A stretch of DNA of 40,319 nucleotides, from assembly GCF_001557235.1 (NCBI RefSeq), contig NZ_LSJI01000096.1, positions 1-40,319 on the forward strand, in the 5' to 3' direction. Positions 9,172 through 17,324 of the stretch are shown here, one piece after another. Made by a program: the position numbers and the translations under genes. Every line of letters begins with the position of its first letter. Positions within the stretch are counted from its first letter, which is position 1. The stretch comes from Phenylobacterium sp. CCH9-H3 (GTDB lineage: Bacteria; Pseudomonadota; Alphaproteobacteria; Caulobacterales; Caulobacteraceae). The notes beneath the pieces were generated by a model. The model had not been told where the DNA came from. It did no database searches and worked only from the letters and a program-made list of their open reading frames with translations.

Positions 9172-11019
9172 TCAGCTCTGGCGGTCGGCGCGGATCGCGG
9201 CGGGGTTCACCGCCTGGCGCTCGCCGTCGAGAACCGGGGCGATCGGCTCGGGCTGAGGGTGGTTTTCCGGGTCGTTCACCCCGTGCGCCCAGCCCTTGAT
9301 GAAGAAGCTGAGCACGATGAAGCCCACGCCGATCCCCATGCCCCACAGGCCCAGCATGTTGAACACCGTCAGCGACGCCTCCAGCGAGGCCTTGGGATCG
9401 GTGACCTGCCCGCCCACGGTGTGAGTGCCGGCCATGGCGGCGATCGTGCCGCCCACGTACTGGGCGATGGACGAGGCCAGGAACCACACCGCCATCATGA
9501 ACGAGACCACCTTGGCCAGGGACAGCTTGGTGATCTCGGACAGGCCCACCGGCGAGAGGAAGAGCTCGCCCGTGGTGTGGAACATGTAGAGCAGCGCCAG
9601 GAAGATCATCGGCAGGCGGTACTGGTCGTCGGCGAAGCCCGCGCCCCAGACCACGATCATGAAGCCCAGGCCCACCTGCAGCAGCCCCAGGCCGAATTTC
9701 AGCGTGGGGTTCGGGTCGCGCTTGCGCGCGGCCAGCCAGGCCCAGGCCGCGGCGAAGATCGGGGCGAAGATCAGGATGTAGCCGGCGTTGAACGACTGGG
9801 TCTGGGCGGCGGTCACGCCCACCAGATCCACGTTGCGCGCCGCGAACAGGTTGAGCGAGGTGCCCGCCTGTTCGAACAGGGTGAAGAACACCACCGCCCC
9901 CAGGATCAGCACCACGGCCAGCATCATCCGCTGCCGTTCGACCCAGGTCTTGCAGACGAAGGCGATGACGTAGGCGATGAACAGGAACGCGAGGCCCGAC
10001 GACCAGGTCAGGGCCGTGCCCACCACGTCGTTGCGCTGGACCAGCCACCAGATCGGCAGCACGCCCGCCACCCCGGCCAGGTAGATCAGCCATTCGCGGT
10101 TGATGGGCCCGGCCACCGGCTTGGCCAGCAGCTCCGGGTTCGGCGGCTCGCCCTTGCCCTCCAGGTGCTTCTTGCCCAGCACGAAGACGATGAAGCCGGC
10201 CAGCATGCCGACGCCGGCGAGGCCGAAGCCCGCCCACCAGCCGAAGTTGGTGCCCAGGAGGCCGCACAGGACCGAGGCCCAGAACGCCCCGAGGTTGATG
10301 CCGTAGTAGTAGAGGGTGAAGCCGGAATCCCGGCGCGGGTCGCCCTGGGGATAGAGCTGGCCCACGATCGTCGAGATGTTCGGCTTCAGGAAGCCGACGC
10401 CCATGATGATCAGCGAGACGGCCAGGTAGAAGGCGTTCTTGCCCAGGAGGTCGACCTGGTTCTTCAGCTCGTACGAGCCCTCGGGCAGCACGGCCGGCAG
10501 GGGTCCGCCCGTCGGCAGGTCCTTGATCTCCAGCCCGCCCGCGGCCGCCGGCCCGAACTCATAGGGCTGGCCCGCGACCATCAGCTTCACCTCGCGGTTC
10601 TCCATCCGCCCGTCCAGGACCACCTCGTAGGTCTGGCCGGCATAGGTCAGGGTCTGCTTCGCCGGCGAGCCTTCGAAGGCCATGGTCAGGTGGCCGGCCA
10701 CCAGGAGCAGGGCGCCGAACGCCACCGCCTTGCGCGTGCCCAGGTACCGGTCGGCCAGTATGCCCCCCAGCAGCGGCAGCAGGTACACGAGCGAGGTGTA
10801 CGACCCGTACTGGAGGTTCGCCGTCTCGTCGTCGAACAGCAGGTGCTGCGTCAGGTAGAAGATCAGGATGCTGCGCATCCCGTAGTAGGAGAACCGCTCC
10901 CACATCTCGGCGAAGAACAGGATGATCAGACCGCGCGGATGGTTGCGCAGCAGCTGGAGCAGCACCGGGACGCCGGTCGCGAGCGTGACGACGATCCCGA
11001 GAAGGACGATCAGATTCAT
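9172..11019 (-). CDS. Proton-dependent oligopeptide transporter (POT/PTR family)
   Basis: Inner-membrane symporter of the major facilitator superfamily that takes up di- and tripeptides with protons. The 615-residue product shows the diagnostic ExxERFxYYG motif as E38-M-W-E41-R42-F-S-Y-Y-G47, with GGILADRYLGTRKAV soon after. Many hydrophobic segments are visible, and a hydrophilic insert at about residues 115-180 (around TLTYAGQTYEVVLDGR) is longer than in the smallest bacterial members. It stands alone between a convergent receptor gene and a divergent DUF427 gene. Peptide specificity cannot be read from the sequence. Confidence 0.93.
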   Translation of the reverse strand: MNLIVLLGIVVTLATGVPVLLQLLRNHPRGLIILFFAEMWERFSYYGMRSILIFYLTQHLLFDDETANLQYGSYTSLVYLLPLLGGILADRYLGTRKAVAFGALLLVAGHLTMAFEGSPAKQTLTYAGQTYEVVLDGRMENREVKLMVAGQPYEFGPAAAGGLEIKDLPTGGPLPAVLPEGSYELKNQVDLLGKNAFYLAVSLIIMGVGFLKPNISTIVGQLYPQGDPRRDSGFTLYYYGINLGAFWASVLCGLLGTNFGWWAGFGLAGVGMLAGFIVFVLGKKHLEGKGEPPNPELLAKPVAGPINREWLIYLAGVAGVLPIWWLVQRNDVVGTALTWSSGLAFLFIAYVIAFVCKTWVERQRMMLAVVLILGAVVFFTLFEQAGTSLNLFAARNVDLVGVTAAQTQSFNAGYILIFAPIFAAAWAWLAARKRDPNPTLKFGLGLLQVGLGFMIVVWGAGFADDQYRLPMIFLALLYMFHTTGELFLSPVGLSEITKLSLAKVVSFMMAVWFLASSIAQYVGGTIAAMAGTHTVGGQVTDPKASLEASLTVFNMLGLWGMGIGVGFIVLSFFIKGWAHGVNDPENHPQPEPIAPVLDGERQAVNPAAIRADRQS

Positions 11020-11231
11020 GTGGAGAGGGTTCCGCTTCCCTAAAGGCTCGCGTGCAGGCGAACGCCCCCGTTCCTGTCACGCGGATTGTGAAGGGCACAA
11101 AACCACTTAGGTCGGCCCAGCACAAGCAAGGCTGCGCCCGCGGGGGCCCTGGCGTCGACGAACGCTGCCCCCATATCCGACGCAGCCCGAACGCGGCCGA
11201 TGCGTTCACACCGGCGAGGAGGACCTCCCGC

Positions 11232-11744
11232 ATGAAGATTCCCGGCCCCGACCACCCCATCACCATCACGCCTGCGACCCGCCGCTGGCGCGCGCGCTTC
11301 TACGGCCACGTGATCGCCGACAGCGCCAACGCCCTCGTCCTGAAGGAAGCGACCTATCCTCCGGTGGTCTACTTCCCGCGCGAGGATGTCTCGACCGAGT
11401 ACATGTCCCGCACGGACCGCACCACGCACTGCCCCTACAAGGGCGACGCCAGCTACTACACCCTGCTGATGGACGGCCATTTCGCCGAGAACGGGGTCTG
11501 GACCTATGAGACCCCCTATCCGGCCATGAGCGCCATCGCGGGGCATCTGGCCTTCTATCCGGACCAGGTCGAGCTCTACGAAGTCGACGACGCGGCCGTG
11601 AACCCGCGTCCTGCCGAGGCGCCGCAGGAACCGCGCGCGGTGGACGAGGTGGTGCAGCACACCGACGCCGGCGACGGCCACGCCCAGCGCGAGCATTGGG
11701 AGCCGAACGTCGAGACGCCGGGCCTCGAAGGCGGCGTCCGCTAA
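11232..11744 (+). CDS. DUF427 domain protein
   Basis: A soluble protein of 170 residues. ATG 11232 is preferred over upstream in-frame starts because AGGAGG lies nine bases before it. The DUF427 domain covers about residues 15-120, with VVYFPREDV, TTHCPYKGDASYYTL and AGHLAFYPDQVE as the recognisable blocks. Residues after about 120 form an acidic tail. DUF427 proteins have a compact beta fold and no established reaction. The gene is divergent from the peptide transporter and converges on the CYTH-like gene, with the stops overlapping by four bases (CTAA). Confidence 0.88.
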   Translation: MKIPGPDHPITITPATRRWRARFYGHVIADSANALVLKEATYPPVVYFPREDVSTEYMSRTDRTTHCPYKGDASYYTLLMDGHFAENGVWTYETPYPAMSAIAGHLAFYPDQVELYEVDDAAVNPRPAEAPQEPRAVDEVVQHTDAGDGHAQREHWEPNVETPGLEGGVR

Positions 11745-12235
11745 CCCGGCGCCGACTGCGCGCGGGCCAGTTCGCCACCGGTGTAGGCCATCTCGTCGGT
11801 GACCTCCCGCACGCACCAGGCCGGGATCTCCACCGCCATGGCCGCCATGCGGTTGGTCGCCTCGCACTCGGCGGTCACCAGGCCCTGCAGCGCGCCCTCG
11901 AACACGTCCACCACGAAGGCGCCCAGCTTGTGCCTCAGCTTGGCGATGCGCGCGCCGGGCAGCCTGGACATCACCTCGTACTCCTCGGCGCTGAGGTAGA
12001 GGTTGGTCATGGGCCCGATCAGCGGGTTGTCCGGCGCGTACTTCTTGGCGAGCTTGAACTCGCGCTCGCCGGTGGACAGGTGCGTGATCGCGCGCAGCCG
12101 CAGCCGGCCGCCGTCGATGTAGAGGTCCTCGATCCGCCGCGCCCCCGCCGGGTCCAGGCCGGGCAGGTTGGCGGGGTCCACCAGGAACCGCCGCTCGGCG
12201 ACCCAATGGGCGTACTTCGGAAGCTTCACCGCCAT
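11741..12235 (-). CDS. CYTH-like protein (triphosphate tunnel fold), degenerate signature
   Basis: A 164-residue protein whose start (KYAHWVAERRFLVD) and alternating charged strands (LRLRAITH, EREFKLAKKY, KLRHKLGAFVVDVFEG, VTAECEA) resemble the CYTH fold of adenylate cyclases and triphosphatases. The usual N-terminal ExExK appears as V12-A-E14-R-R16, so one of the two glutamates is missing and catalysis is doubtful. It begins one base after the upstream GFA-like gene and is surely co-transcribed with it. Family assignment rests on pattern only. Confidence 0.6.
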   Translation of the reverse strand: MAVKLPKYAHWVAERRFLVDPANLPGLDPAGARRIEDLYIDGGRLRLRAITHLSTGEREFKLAKKYAPDNPLIGPMTNLYLSAEEYEVMSRLPGARIAKLRHKLGAFVVDVFEGALQGLVTAECEATNRMAAMAVEIPAWCVREVTDEMAYTGGELARAQSAPG

Positions 12236-12236
12236 C

Positions 12237-12632
12237 CTACCCCTCGCGTGGTCCCGTCCATTCCGGGCGCGCGCCCGGCGGCCGCACGCTCATCGTCAGG
12301 CCGTCGGCCAATCGGTAGGGATAGGCGGTCACATCGAAGTCTTCGAGACAACCCACATTCACGCCATAGCTGTCGGGCGCGGACCGCTTGCGGTGGAACG
12401 GATAGATCCCGCAGGTGCGGCAGAACCAGTGGCGGGCGACCCCCGTGTTCCACTGATAGAGGGTGAGGTTCTCCTCGCCCGCCTCCACCGTCAGGCCGCT
12501 TTCGGGGACCTTGGCCATCAGGGCGCCCTTTCGCCGACAGAGCGAGCAGTCGCAGCGCGTCAGCTCCTCGATCTCGGCCGCGACGCGAAAGCGGACGGCG
12601 CCGCAGTGACAGGATCCGGACCACACACCCAT
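12237..12632 (-). CDS. GFA-fold zinc protein (second copy)
   Basis: A 131-residue member of the GFA/CENP-V family with GSCHCGAV near the N-terminus, CDCSLCRRKG near residue 27 and FCRTCGIYPFH near residue 70. ATG 12632 (MGVWSGSCHCG) is preferred over an upstream in-frame Met because GAGGTGG lies just before it and the domain begins there. It heads a two-gene unit with the CYTH-like gene, separated by one base. It is only distantly similar to the copy at 6552, so the two are unlikely to be a recent duplication. No substrate can be named. Confidence 0.85.
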   Translation of the reverse strand: MGVWSGSCHCGAVRFRVAAEIEELTRCDCSLCRRKGALMAKVPESGLTVEAGEENLTLYQWNTGVARHWFCRTCGIYPFHRKRSAPDSYGVNVGCLEDFDVTAYPYRLADGLTMSVRPPGARPEWTGPREG

Positions 12633-12658
12633 ACGCCACCTCAGAGCGGGCCCGGCGG

Positions 12659-12687
12659 GCGCCGGCAAGGGCTAGTGTGGCCGGCGC
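12659..12687 (-). terminator. Hairpin after gshA
   Basis: GCGCCGGC (12659-12666) and GCCGGCGC (12680-12687) form a perfect 8-bp stem with a 13-base loop. It begins 10 bases beyond the gshA stop codon on the minus strand and before the GFA gene, a fitting place for termination. No T-run is present. Confidence 0.45.
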
Positions 12688-12696
12688 GGCCCTTCG

Positions 12697-14052
12697 CTAG
12701 TAGGCGAAGTCCTCGTAGACCCGGCTCACGTCGCCCTTCCACTGGGTGTTGTACAGCTCCACCAGCCGCTCGGCCGGCGTCACGCCGCTGTCGGCGATAT
12801 GCTCCAGCTCGGCCAGGTAGCCCGTCTCGTCCACCAGGCCGCCGGACAGGCGGTTGCGGTTCTTCAGCCCCTGCCTGGCGATGGCGACCAGGTCCACCGC
12901 CACGTCCCGGACCTTGCGGCCGGCGATCTCGGCCTGCAGGCCCCGGCGGGCCACGTCGGCGCGCAGGCGCTCGTGGTCCTCGATCTTCCAGTCCTTGCAG
13001 AGGTCCCAGGCCGCGGCCAGGGCGGCGCTGTCGTACAGCACCCCCATCCACAGCGCCGGCAGGGCGCAGAGCCGGCTCCACGGCCCCGAATCGGCGCCGC
13101 GCATCTCCAGGTACTTCTTGAGCCGCACCTCGGGGAAGATGGTGGTCGTGTGGTCCGCCCAGTCCTTCAGGGTCGGGCGCTCGCCCGGCAGCTCGCCGAG
13201 CTTGCCGTCCATGAAGTCCACGAAGGACCGGCCCGCCAGGTCGATGTAGCGGTCGCCGCGCTTGGCGAAATACATCGGCACGTTCAGCGCATAGCGGGCG
13301 TAGGTCTCGAAGCCGAAGCCGTCCTGGAACACGAAGTCCAGCATGCCCGTCCGGTCGGGGTCGGTGTCGGTCCAGACGTTGGCGCGGCTGGAGACGAAGC
13401 CCGACGGCTTGCCCTCGATGAACGGCGAATTGGCGAACAGCGCCGTGACGATCGGCTGCAGCGCCAGGCTGGTGCGGAACTTGGCCACCATGTCCGCCTC
13501 GGACGAGAAGTCGAGGTTCGCCTGCACCGTGCAGGTGCGGAACATCATGTCGAGGCCCAGCTTGCCGACCTTCGGCATGTACTGGCGCATGATCTTGTAG
13601 CGGCCCTTGGGCATCACCGGCACGTCGGCGCGGGTCCAGTCCGGCGTGAAGCCCAGGCCGAGGAATCCCAGGCCCAGCTCGTCGGCCACCGCCTTGACCT
13701 CGTTGAGGTGCTGGCCCGTCTCCTCGCAGATGTCGTGGATGGTCTCCAGCGGCGCGCCCGACAGCTCGAACTGGCCGCCCGGCTCCAGGCTGACGTTGGC
13801 GAGGCCGCGCTCCAGGGCGATGACGTTCTCGCCCTCGTACACCGGCGCCCAGCCGAAGCGGGTGAGGCCGTCGAGCAGGGCCTTGATGCCATTCGGCTCG
13901 TAGGGAACGGGCGAGTGGTCGGCCAGCCGGAAGACGAACTTCTCGTGCTCCGCGCCCACGCGCCATTCGCTCGCGGGCTTGGCCCCGTCCGCCATCCAGC
14001 GGACCAGGTCTTCGAACACCAGGGGTCGATCGTCGCAGGCGACTTCGGCCAT
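12697..14052 (-). CDS. gshA: Glutamate-cysteine ligase GshA (alphaproteobacterial/plant-like class)
   Basis: Joins glutamate and cysteine with ATP, the first step of glutathione synthesis in the cytoplasm. The 451-residue product shows the class features: GAEHEKFVFR near residue 33, PGGQFELSGAP near 92, YMPKVGKLGLDMMFRTCTVQ near 160 (Mg-ATP and glutamate site) and NVWTDTDPDRTG near 226. A GGGGAGGA ribosome site precedes ATG 14052. The gene lies 132 bases after rsmE on the same strand, the common alphaproteobacterial order. The glutathione synthetase gene (gshB) is not in the window. Confidence 0.95.
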   Translation of the reverse strand: MAEVACDDRPLVFEDLVRWMADGAKPASEWRVGAEHEKFVFRLADHSPVPYEPNGIKALLDGLTRFGWAPVYEGENVIALERGLANVSLEPGGQFELSGAPLETIHDICEETGQHLNEVKAVADELGLGFLGLGFTPDWTRADVPVMPKGRYKIMRQYMPKVGKLGLDMMFRTCTVQANLDFSSEADMVAKFRTSLALQPIVTALFANSPFIEGKPSGFVSSRANVWTDTDPDRTGMLDFVFQDGFGFETYARYALNVPMYFAKRGDRYIDLAGRSFVDFMDGKLGELPGERPTLKDWADHTTTIFPEVRLKKYLEMRGADSGPWSRLCALPALWMGVLYDSAALAAAWDLCKDWKIEDHERLRADVARRGLQAEIAGRKVRDVAVDLVAIARQGLKNRNRLSGGLVDETGYLAELEHIADSGVTPAERLVELYNTQWKGDVSRVYEDFAY

Positions 14053-14184
14053 ACATTCCTCCCCGGCCAGAACGCCGTCACGCCGGGTGAGGGTCCCGCG
14101 CAGTCGCGTCTTTACGCCGTCAGGATAGGTGGGCGCAATTCTGCCAAGCTCAAGGCCGCTTTAGGTTTTCTGCCATGGCCAAGC

Positions 14185-14898
14185 TCAGCGCCAGTCGCCG
14201 GCCCCCGCCTGCCACAGGGTGAGCGCGCTGATCGCGGCGGTGTCCGCGCGCAGGATCCGCGGGCCCAGCCCCGCCGGCACGGCATAGGGCAGCGCCCGCA
14301 GCTGCGCCCGCTCGCGGGCCGAGAATCCGCCCTCCGGCCCGATCAGGATCGCCCAGGGCCCGCCCGCCTTCACCGCCGCCAGGACCGGCGGCGCATCGCC
14401 CGCCTCGTCGCAGAACAGGAGCTGGCGGCCCACGTCCCAGCGGGCCAGCATGCGGTCCAGCTTCTCCGGCTCCAGCACCTGCGGCACGTCCAGCCGGCCG
14501 GTCTGCTCCGACGCCTCGACGGCGATGGCCTGGAGCCGCTCGACCCGGGTGTGGTCGGCGTTGGTCCGCTCGGTCACCACGGGCAGCACCCGGCGCGCGC
14601 CCAGTTCCGCGGCCTTCTCGACGATCGTCTCCAGACGGGCCCGTTTGACGAGGGCGATCACGAGGTCGAGGTCGGGGCCCGTCTCCTGCGGCCGCGTCCG
14701 GGACAGGGCCGTCAGGGTGACGGCCTTCTTGCCCACCTTGGCCAGGCTCGCGCGCCATTCGCCGTCGCGGCCGTTGAACACCGCCACCTCGTCGCCCACC
14801 GCCTGGCGCATGACCGCGACCAGGTAGCGGCTCTGGCCCTCGTCCAGGTCCAGCGCGGCGCCGGGGGCGAGATCGTGCGGCACGAACAGGCGGATCAT
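14185..14898 (-). CDS. rsmE: 16S rRNA m3U1498 methyltransferase RsmE
   Basis: Methylates N3 of U1498 in 16S rRNA using S-adenosylmethionine. The 237-residue protein has an N-terminal PUA-like domain (about 1-70) and a SPOUT domain holding the trefoil-knot motifs GPEGGF (187-192) and LGPRILRADTA (211-221). It lies upstream of gshA on the minus strand. In many Alphaproteobacteria ubiA is next to it; here ubiA is 5.1 kb away, behind four accessory genes. The start ATG at 14898 is twelve bases from a palindromic repeat. Confidence 0.96.
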   Translation of the reverse strand: MIRLFVPHDLAPGAALDLDEGQSRYLVAVMRQAVGDEVAVFNGRDGEWRASLAKVGKKAVTLTALSRTRPQETGPDLDLVIALVKRARLETIVEKAAELGARRVLPVVTERTNADHTRVERLQAIAVEASEQTGRLDVPQVLEPEKLDRMLARWDVGRQLLFCDEAGDAPPVLAAVKAGGPWAILIGPEGGFSARERAQLRALPYAVPAGLGPRILRADTAAISALTLWQAGAGDWR

Positions 14899-14910
14899 TG
14901 GCTCCCCCTA

Positions 14911-14958
14911 GAGCCTTTCCCGTTCAGGCGAAATCGCCTGAGCGGGATGAAAAGGCTC
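14911..14958. repeat. 48-bp imperfect palindrome (intergenic repeat type)
   Basis: The outer arms GAGCCTTT (14911-14918) and AAAGGCTC (14951-14958) enclose an inner 12-bp stem (14919-14930 with 14935-14946, one G-U pair) around an AAAT loop; four unpaired bases interrupt the 3' side. It lies between the divergent starts of rsmE and the PPK2 gene. Similar GAGCCTTTTC palindromes are, from memory, dispersed in alphaproteobacterial genomes; only this copy is seen here. Confidence 0.65.
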
Positions 14959-15045
14959 GACCTCGTTCTTGGAGGGGGTGTCCTCGGCGAAGCCGGCGTC
15001 CACTTTCGCCTGACACCCTCTCGCAATTCCGCGCATTATCCCGCG

Positions 15046-15804
15046 ATGGCCAAGTCCGACGACGAAAAAGAGCTCGAGGCCCTGCAGGTGGCGCTCGTGC
15101 GGTTCCAGCAGCGCGCGATGGATATGGGGGAACGCGACCTCGTGATCTTCGAGGGCCGCGACACCGCCGGCAAGGACGGCGCGATCAAGCGGATCACCGA
15201 GCATCTCTCGGTCCGGAACACCCGGGTCGTGGCCCTGCCCAAGCCCACCGACCGCGAGCGCAGCCAGTGGTATTTCCAGCGCTACGTGCCGCACCTGCCG
15301 GCGGCGGGCGAACTCGTGATCCTCAACCGCTCCTGGTACAATCGGGCCGGCGTCGAGCGGGTGATGAACTTCGCCACGCCTGAGGAGCAGGAAATCTTCC
15401 TGCGCGACGTGAACGTCTTCGAGCGCATGCTCGTCGACAGCGGCATCCAGATCGTGAAGCTCTGGCTCGACATCTCCCGCGACGAACAGGCCGCCCGCCT
15501 GAAGGCCCGCCGCAGCGATCCGCTGAAGGCGCTGAAGGTCAGCCCGCTGGACGCCGTCGCCCAGGAAAAGTGGGACGAATACTCCAAGGCCCGGGACGAG
15601 ATGCTGACCCGCACCCATTGCCTGGAGGCGCCCTGGACCATCGTGCACACCGACAAGAAGCAGGCCGCCCGCACCAACATCATCCGCCACCTGCTAAAGG
15701 AGCTGGCGCCGCCAGACGTCGCCAAGGGCGTCGCGCCTCCGAATCCCAAGATCGTGTACCCGTTCGAGGTCGCAGCGGTGACCGACGGGCGGCTCGAGCA
15801 CTGA
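15046..15804 (+). CDS. Polyphosphate kinase 2 family protein (PPK2 class I type)
   Basis: Transfers phosphate between polyphosphate and nucleoside di- or triphosphates. The 252-residue product is a single P-loop domain. Walker A lies at residues 36-49 (EGRDTAGKDGAIKR) and the second signature at 91-108 (VILNRSWYNRAGVERVMN). Many relatives have Asp where N94 stands before RSWYNR; whether this alters activity is unknown, and Asn also occurs in the family as far as I recall. ATG 15046 (MAKSDDEKEL) starts just after a short divergent region with a palindromic repeat. It is a single-gene unit followed by 158 bases containing a LexA box. Confidence 0.9.
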   Translation: MAKSDDEKELEALQVALVRFQQRAMDMGERDLVIFEGRDTAGKDGAIKRITEHLSVRNTRVVALPKPTDRERSQWYFQRYVPHLPAAGELVILNRSWYNRAGVERVMNFATPEEQEIFLRDVNVFERMLVDSGIQIVKLWLDISRDEQAARLKARRSDPLKALKVSPLDAVAQEKWDEYSKARDEMLTRTHCLEAPWTIVHTDKKQAARTNIIRHLLKELAPPDVAKGVAPPNPKIVYPFEVAAVTDGRLEH

Positions 15805-15905
15805 CCCGCGGCGATCCGTCACAAGTCTCGGCAGGACTTTCCGGCTCCGTTCTCGCGACCTTCGAGAGCGACGCGTTCGCCGTTAACCATGGGTTCACCA
15901 TGATT

Positions 15906-15920
15906 GTTCGTCGTTCGTTC
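15906..15920 (+). promoter_or_regulatory. Probable LexA (SOS) box of the YcaQ-type glycosylase gene
   Basis: GTTC at 15906-15909 and GTTC at 15917-15920 are separated by exactly seven bases, the direct-repeat LexA site of Alphaproteobacteria. It lies 42 bases before the ATG at 15963 and overlaps the -35 position of a possible promoter whose -10 is GCTAGGCT at 15925-15932. Confidence 0.6.
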
Positions 15921-15962
15921 CATCGCTAGGCTCGCCCCCGGAGCGACTCGGGAGGGGCGTCG

Positions 15963-17162
15963 ATGATCCGCGATACGCTGACGGCCGGAGAGGCCCGCCG
16001 CATCGCCTTGGCGGCCCAGGGCTTCGGCGGCTCCCGCGACGCCCCTGTCGGGCGCCGCCAGCTCACGAAGCTCATCGAGCGGCTGGGCGTCGTGCAGATC
16101 GACTCGGTCAACGTCGTCTCGCGCACCCACTACTTGCCGGCCTTCTCCCGGCTGGGCGCCTATCCGCGCGAGCTGCTGGAAGAGCTGGCCTGGGCGCGGA
16201 AGCGGCCGCTCTTCGAATACTGGGCGCATGAAGCCTCGCTTCTGCCCCTCTCCGCCCAGCCCCTGCTGCGTTGGCGCATGCAGGATGCGCGCGAGGGCGT
16301 CGGGACCTGGAAGGGCATCGCCCGGTTCATGCGCGAGCGGCGGGAATTCCTGGACCGCGTCCTGGAGGAGATCGCCGCCCGCGGTCCGCTCTCGGCTTCC
16401 GAGCTGGAGATGGGCCACAAGGGCGAGGGCGGCTGGTGGGGCTGGAGCGAGGCCAAGCGCGCCGTCGAAAGCCTGTTCTGGGCGGGCGAACTGACCACCG
16501 CCACCCGTCGGGGCACGTTCGAGCGGGTCTACGGCCTGCCGCACAAGGTGCTGCCCGCTGCGATCCACGATGCGCCGACCCCGCCGCGCGACGAGGCCCA
16601 GCGCCGGCTCGTCGCCATCGCCGCCCGCGCCATGGGCGTCGCCACCGAGCGCGACCTTCGGGACTATTTCCGCATGGGCGTGGCCGAGACCCGCGCCCGG
16701 GTCGGCGAACTGGCGGAGGCCGGCGCCCTCACCCCGGTGACGGTAAAGGGCTGGCGCGAGCCGGCCTATCTTGACCCCGCCGCCCGGCGCCCCCGCAAGA
16801 TCGCCGCCCAAGCCCTGCTCTCGCCCTTCGACAACCTGATCTGGTTCCGGGAGCGGACTGAGCGGATGTTCGGCGTGCGCATCCGGCTGGAGATCTACAC
16901 CCCGGCCGAGAAGCGCACCCACGGCTACTATGTCCTGCCCTTCCTGGAGGGCGATGCGATCACCGCCCGCGTCGACCTCAAGGCCGACCGCAAGGCCGGC
17001 GTCCTGATCGTCCAGTCCGCCCACGCCGAACCCTGGGCCAGCGCCGACACCCCCGCGAACCTGGCCGCCGAGCTCCGGCGCATGGCCGCCTGGCTGGGGC
17101 TGGAGAACGTCCGCGTGGAGCCGAAGGGCGACCTGGCGGGCGCGCTGGGCGATGTTCTGTAA
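15963..17162 (+). CDS. YcaQ-type winged-helix DNA glycosylase (HTH_42 family)
   Basis: The family unhooks DNA interstrand crosslinks and removes bulky alkylated bases (E. coli YcaQ/AlkX; Streptomyces AlkZ). The 399-residue protein shows the catalytic loop as Q45-I46-D47, the QxD form of YcaQ rather than the QxQ of AlkZ. SRTHYLPAFSRLG (53-65) and FEYWAHEASLLP (about 85-96) follow, and LLSPFDNLIWFRERTERMF lies towards the C-terminus; all are typical. A GGAGGGG ribosome site precedes ATG 15963. A LexA-like site upstream suggests induction by DNA damage, which fits the role. The gene runs into the DUF559-repeat unit, whose left end begins 11 bases after its stop. Confidence 0.85.
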   Translation: MIRDTLTAGEARRIALAAQGFGGSRDAPVGRRQLTKLIERLGVVQIDSVNVVSRTHYLPAFSRLGAYPRELLEELAWARKRPLFEYWAHEASLLPLSAQPLLRWRMQDAREGVGTWKGIARFMRERREFLDRVLEEIAARGPLSASELEMGHKGEGGWWGWSEAKRAVESLFWAGELTTATRRGTFERVYGLPHKVLPAAIHDAPTPPRDEAQRRLVAIAARAMGVATERDLRDYFRMGVAETRARVGELAEAGALTPVTVKGWREPAYLDPAARRPRKIAAQALLSPFDNLIWFRERTERMFGVRIRLEIYTPAEKRTHGYYVLPFLEGDAITARVDLKADRKAGVLIVQSAHAEPWASADTPANLAAELRRMAAWLGLENVRVEPKGDLAGALGDVL

Positions 17163-17172
17163 CGCCACCTCA

Positions 17173-17304
17173 CGCCCCCTCCGTCTCGCCGCTTCGCGCC
17201 GATCCACCTCCCCCGTTTCACGAGGGAGGAGCGAGACTCAGACCGCTCCTCCCCCGCAAGGCGGGGGAGGTGGCGCGCGGCGCAGCCGCGTGACGGAGGG
17301 GGCG
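17173..17304. repeat. Palindromic repeat copy A, left of the DUF559 gene
   Basis: A 132-bp element of nested inverted repeats. Outer arms CGCCCCCTCCGTC (17173-17185) and its complement (17292-17304) enclose inner arms CCACCTCCCCCG (17204-17215) and its complement (17262-17273). A central GC hairpin lies near 17246-17271. Its left 43 bases match the complement of the last 43 bases of copy B at 41 of 43 positions. Confidence 0.85.
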
Positions 17305-17324
17305 CAAGGCCGCCGCCAAAACCC

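Noticed and set aside
6552..12632. The two GFA-fold genes as a recent duplication
   Set aside because: Apart from the cysteine motifs the proteins share little sequence, so they are distant paralogues or separate acquisitions.
12799..15045. Open frame on the plus strand running through gshA and rsmE into the PPK2 gene
   Set aside because: Only the part from ATG 15046 has family motifs; the preceding 749 codons are antisense to gshA and rsmE.
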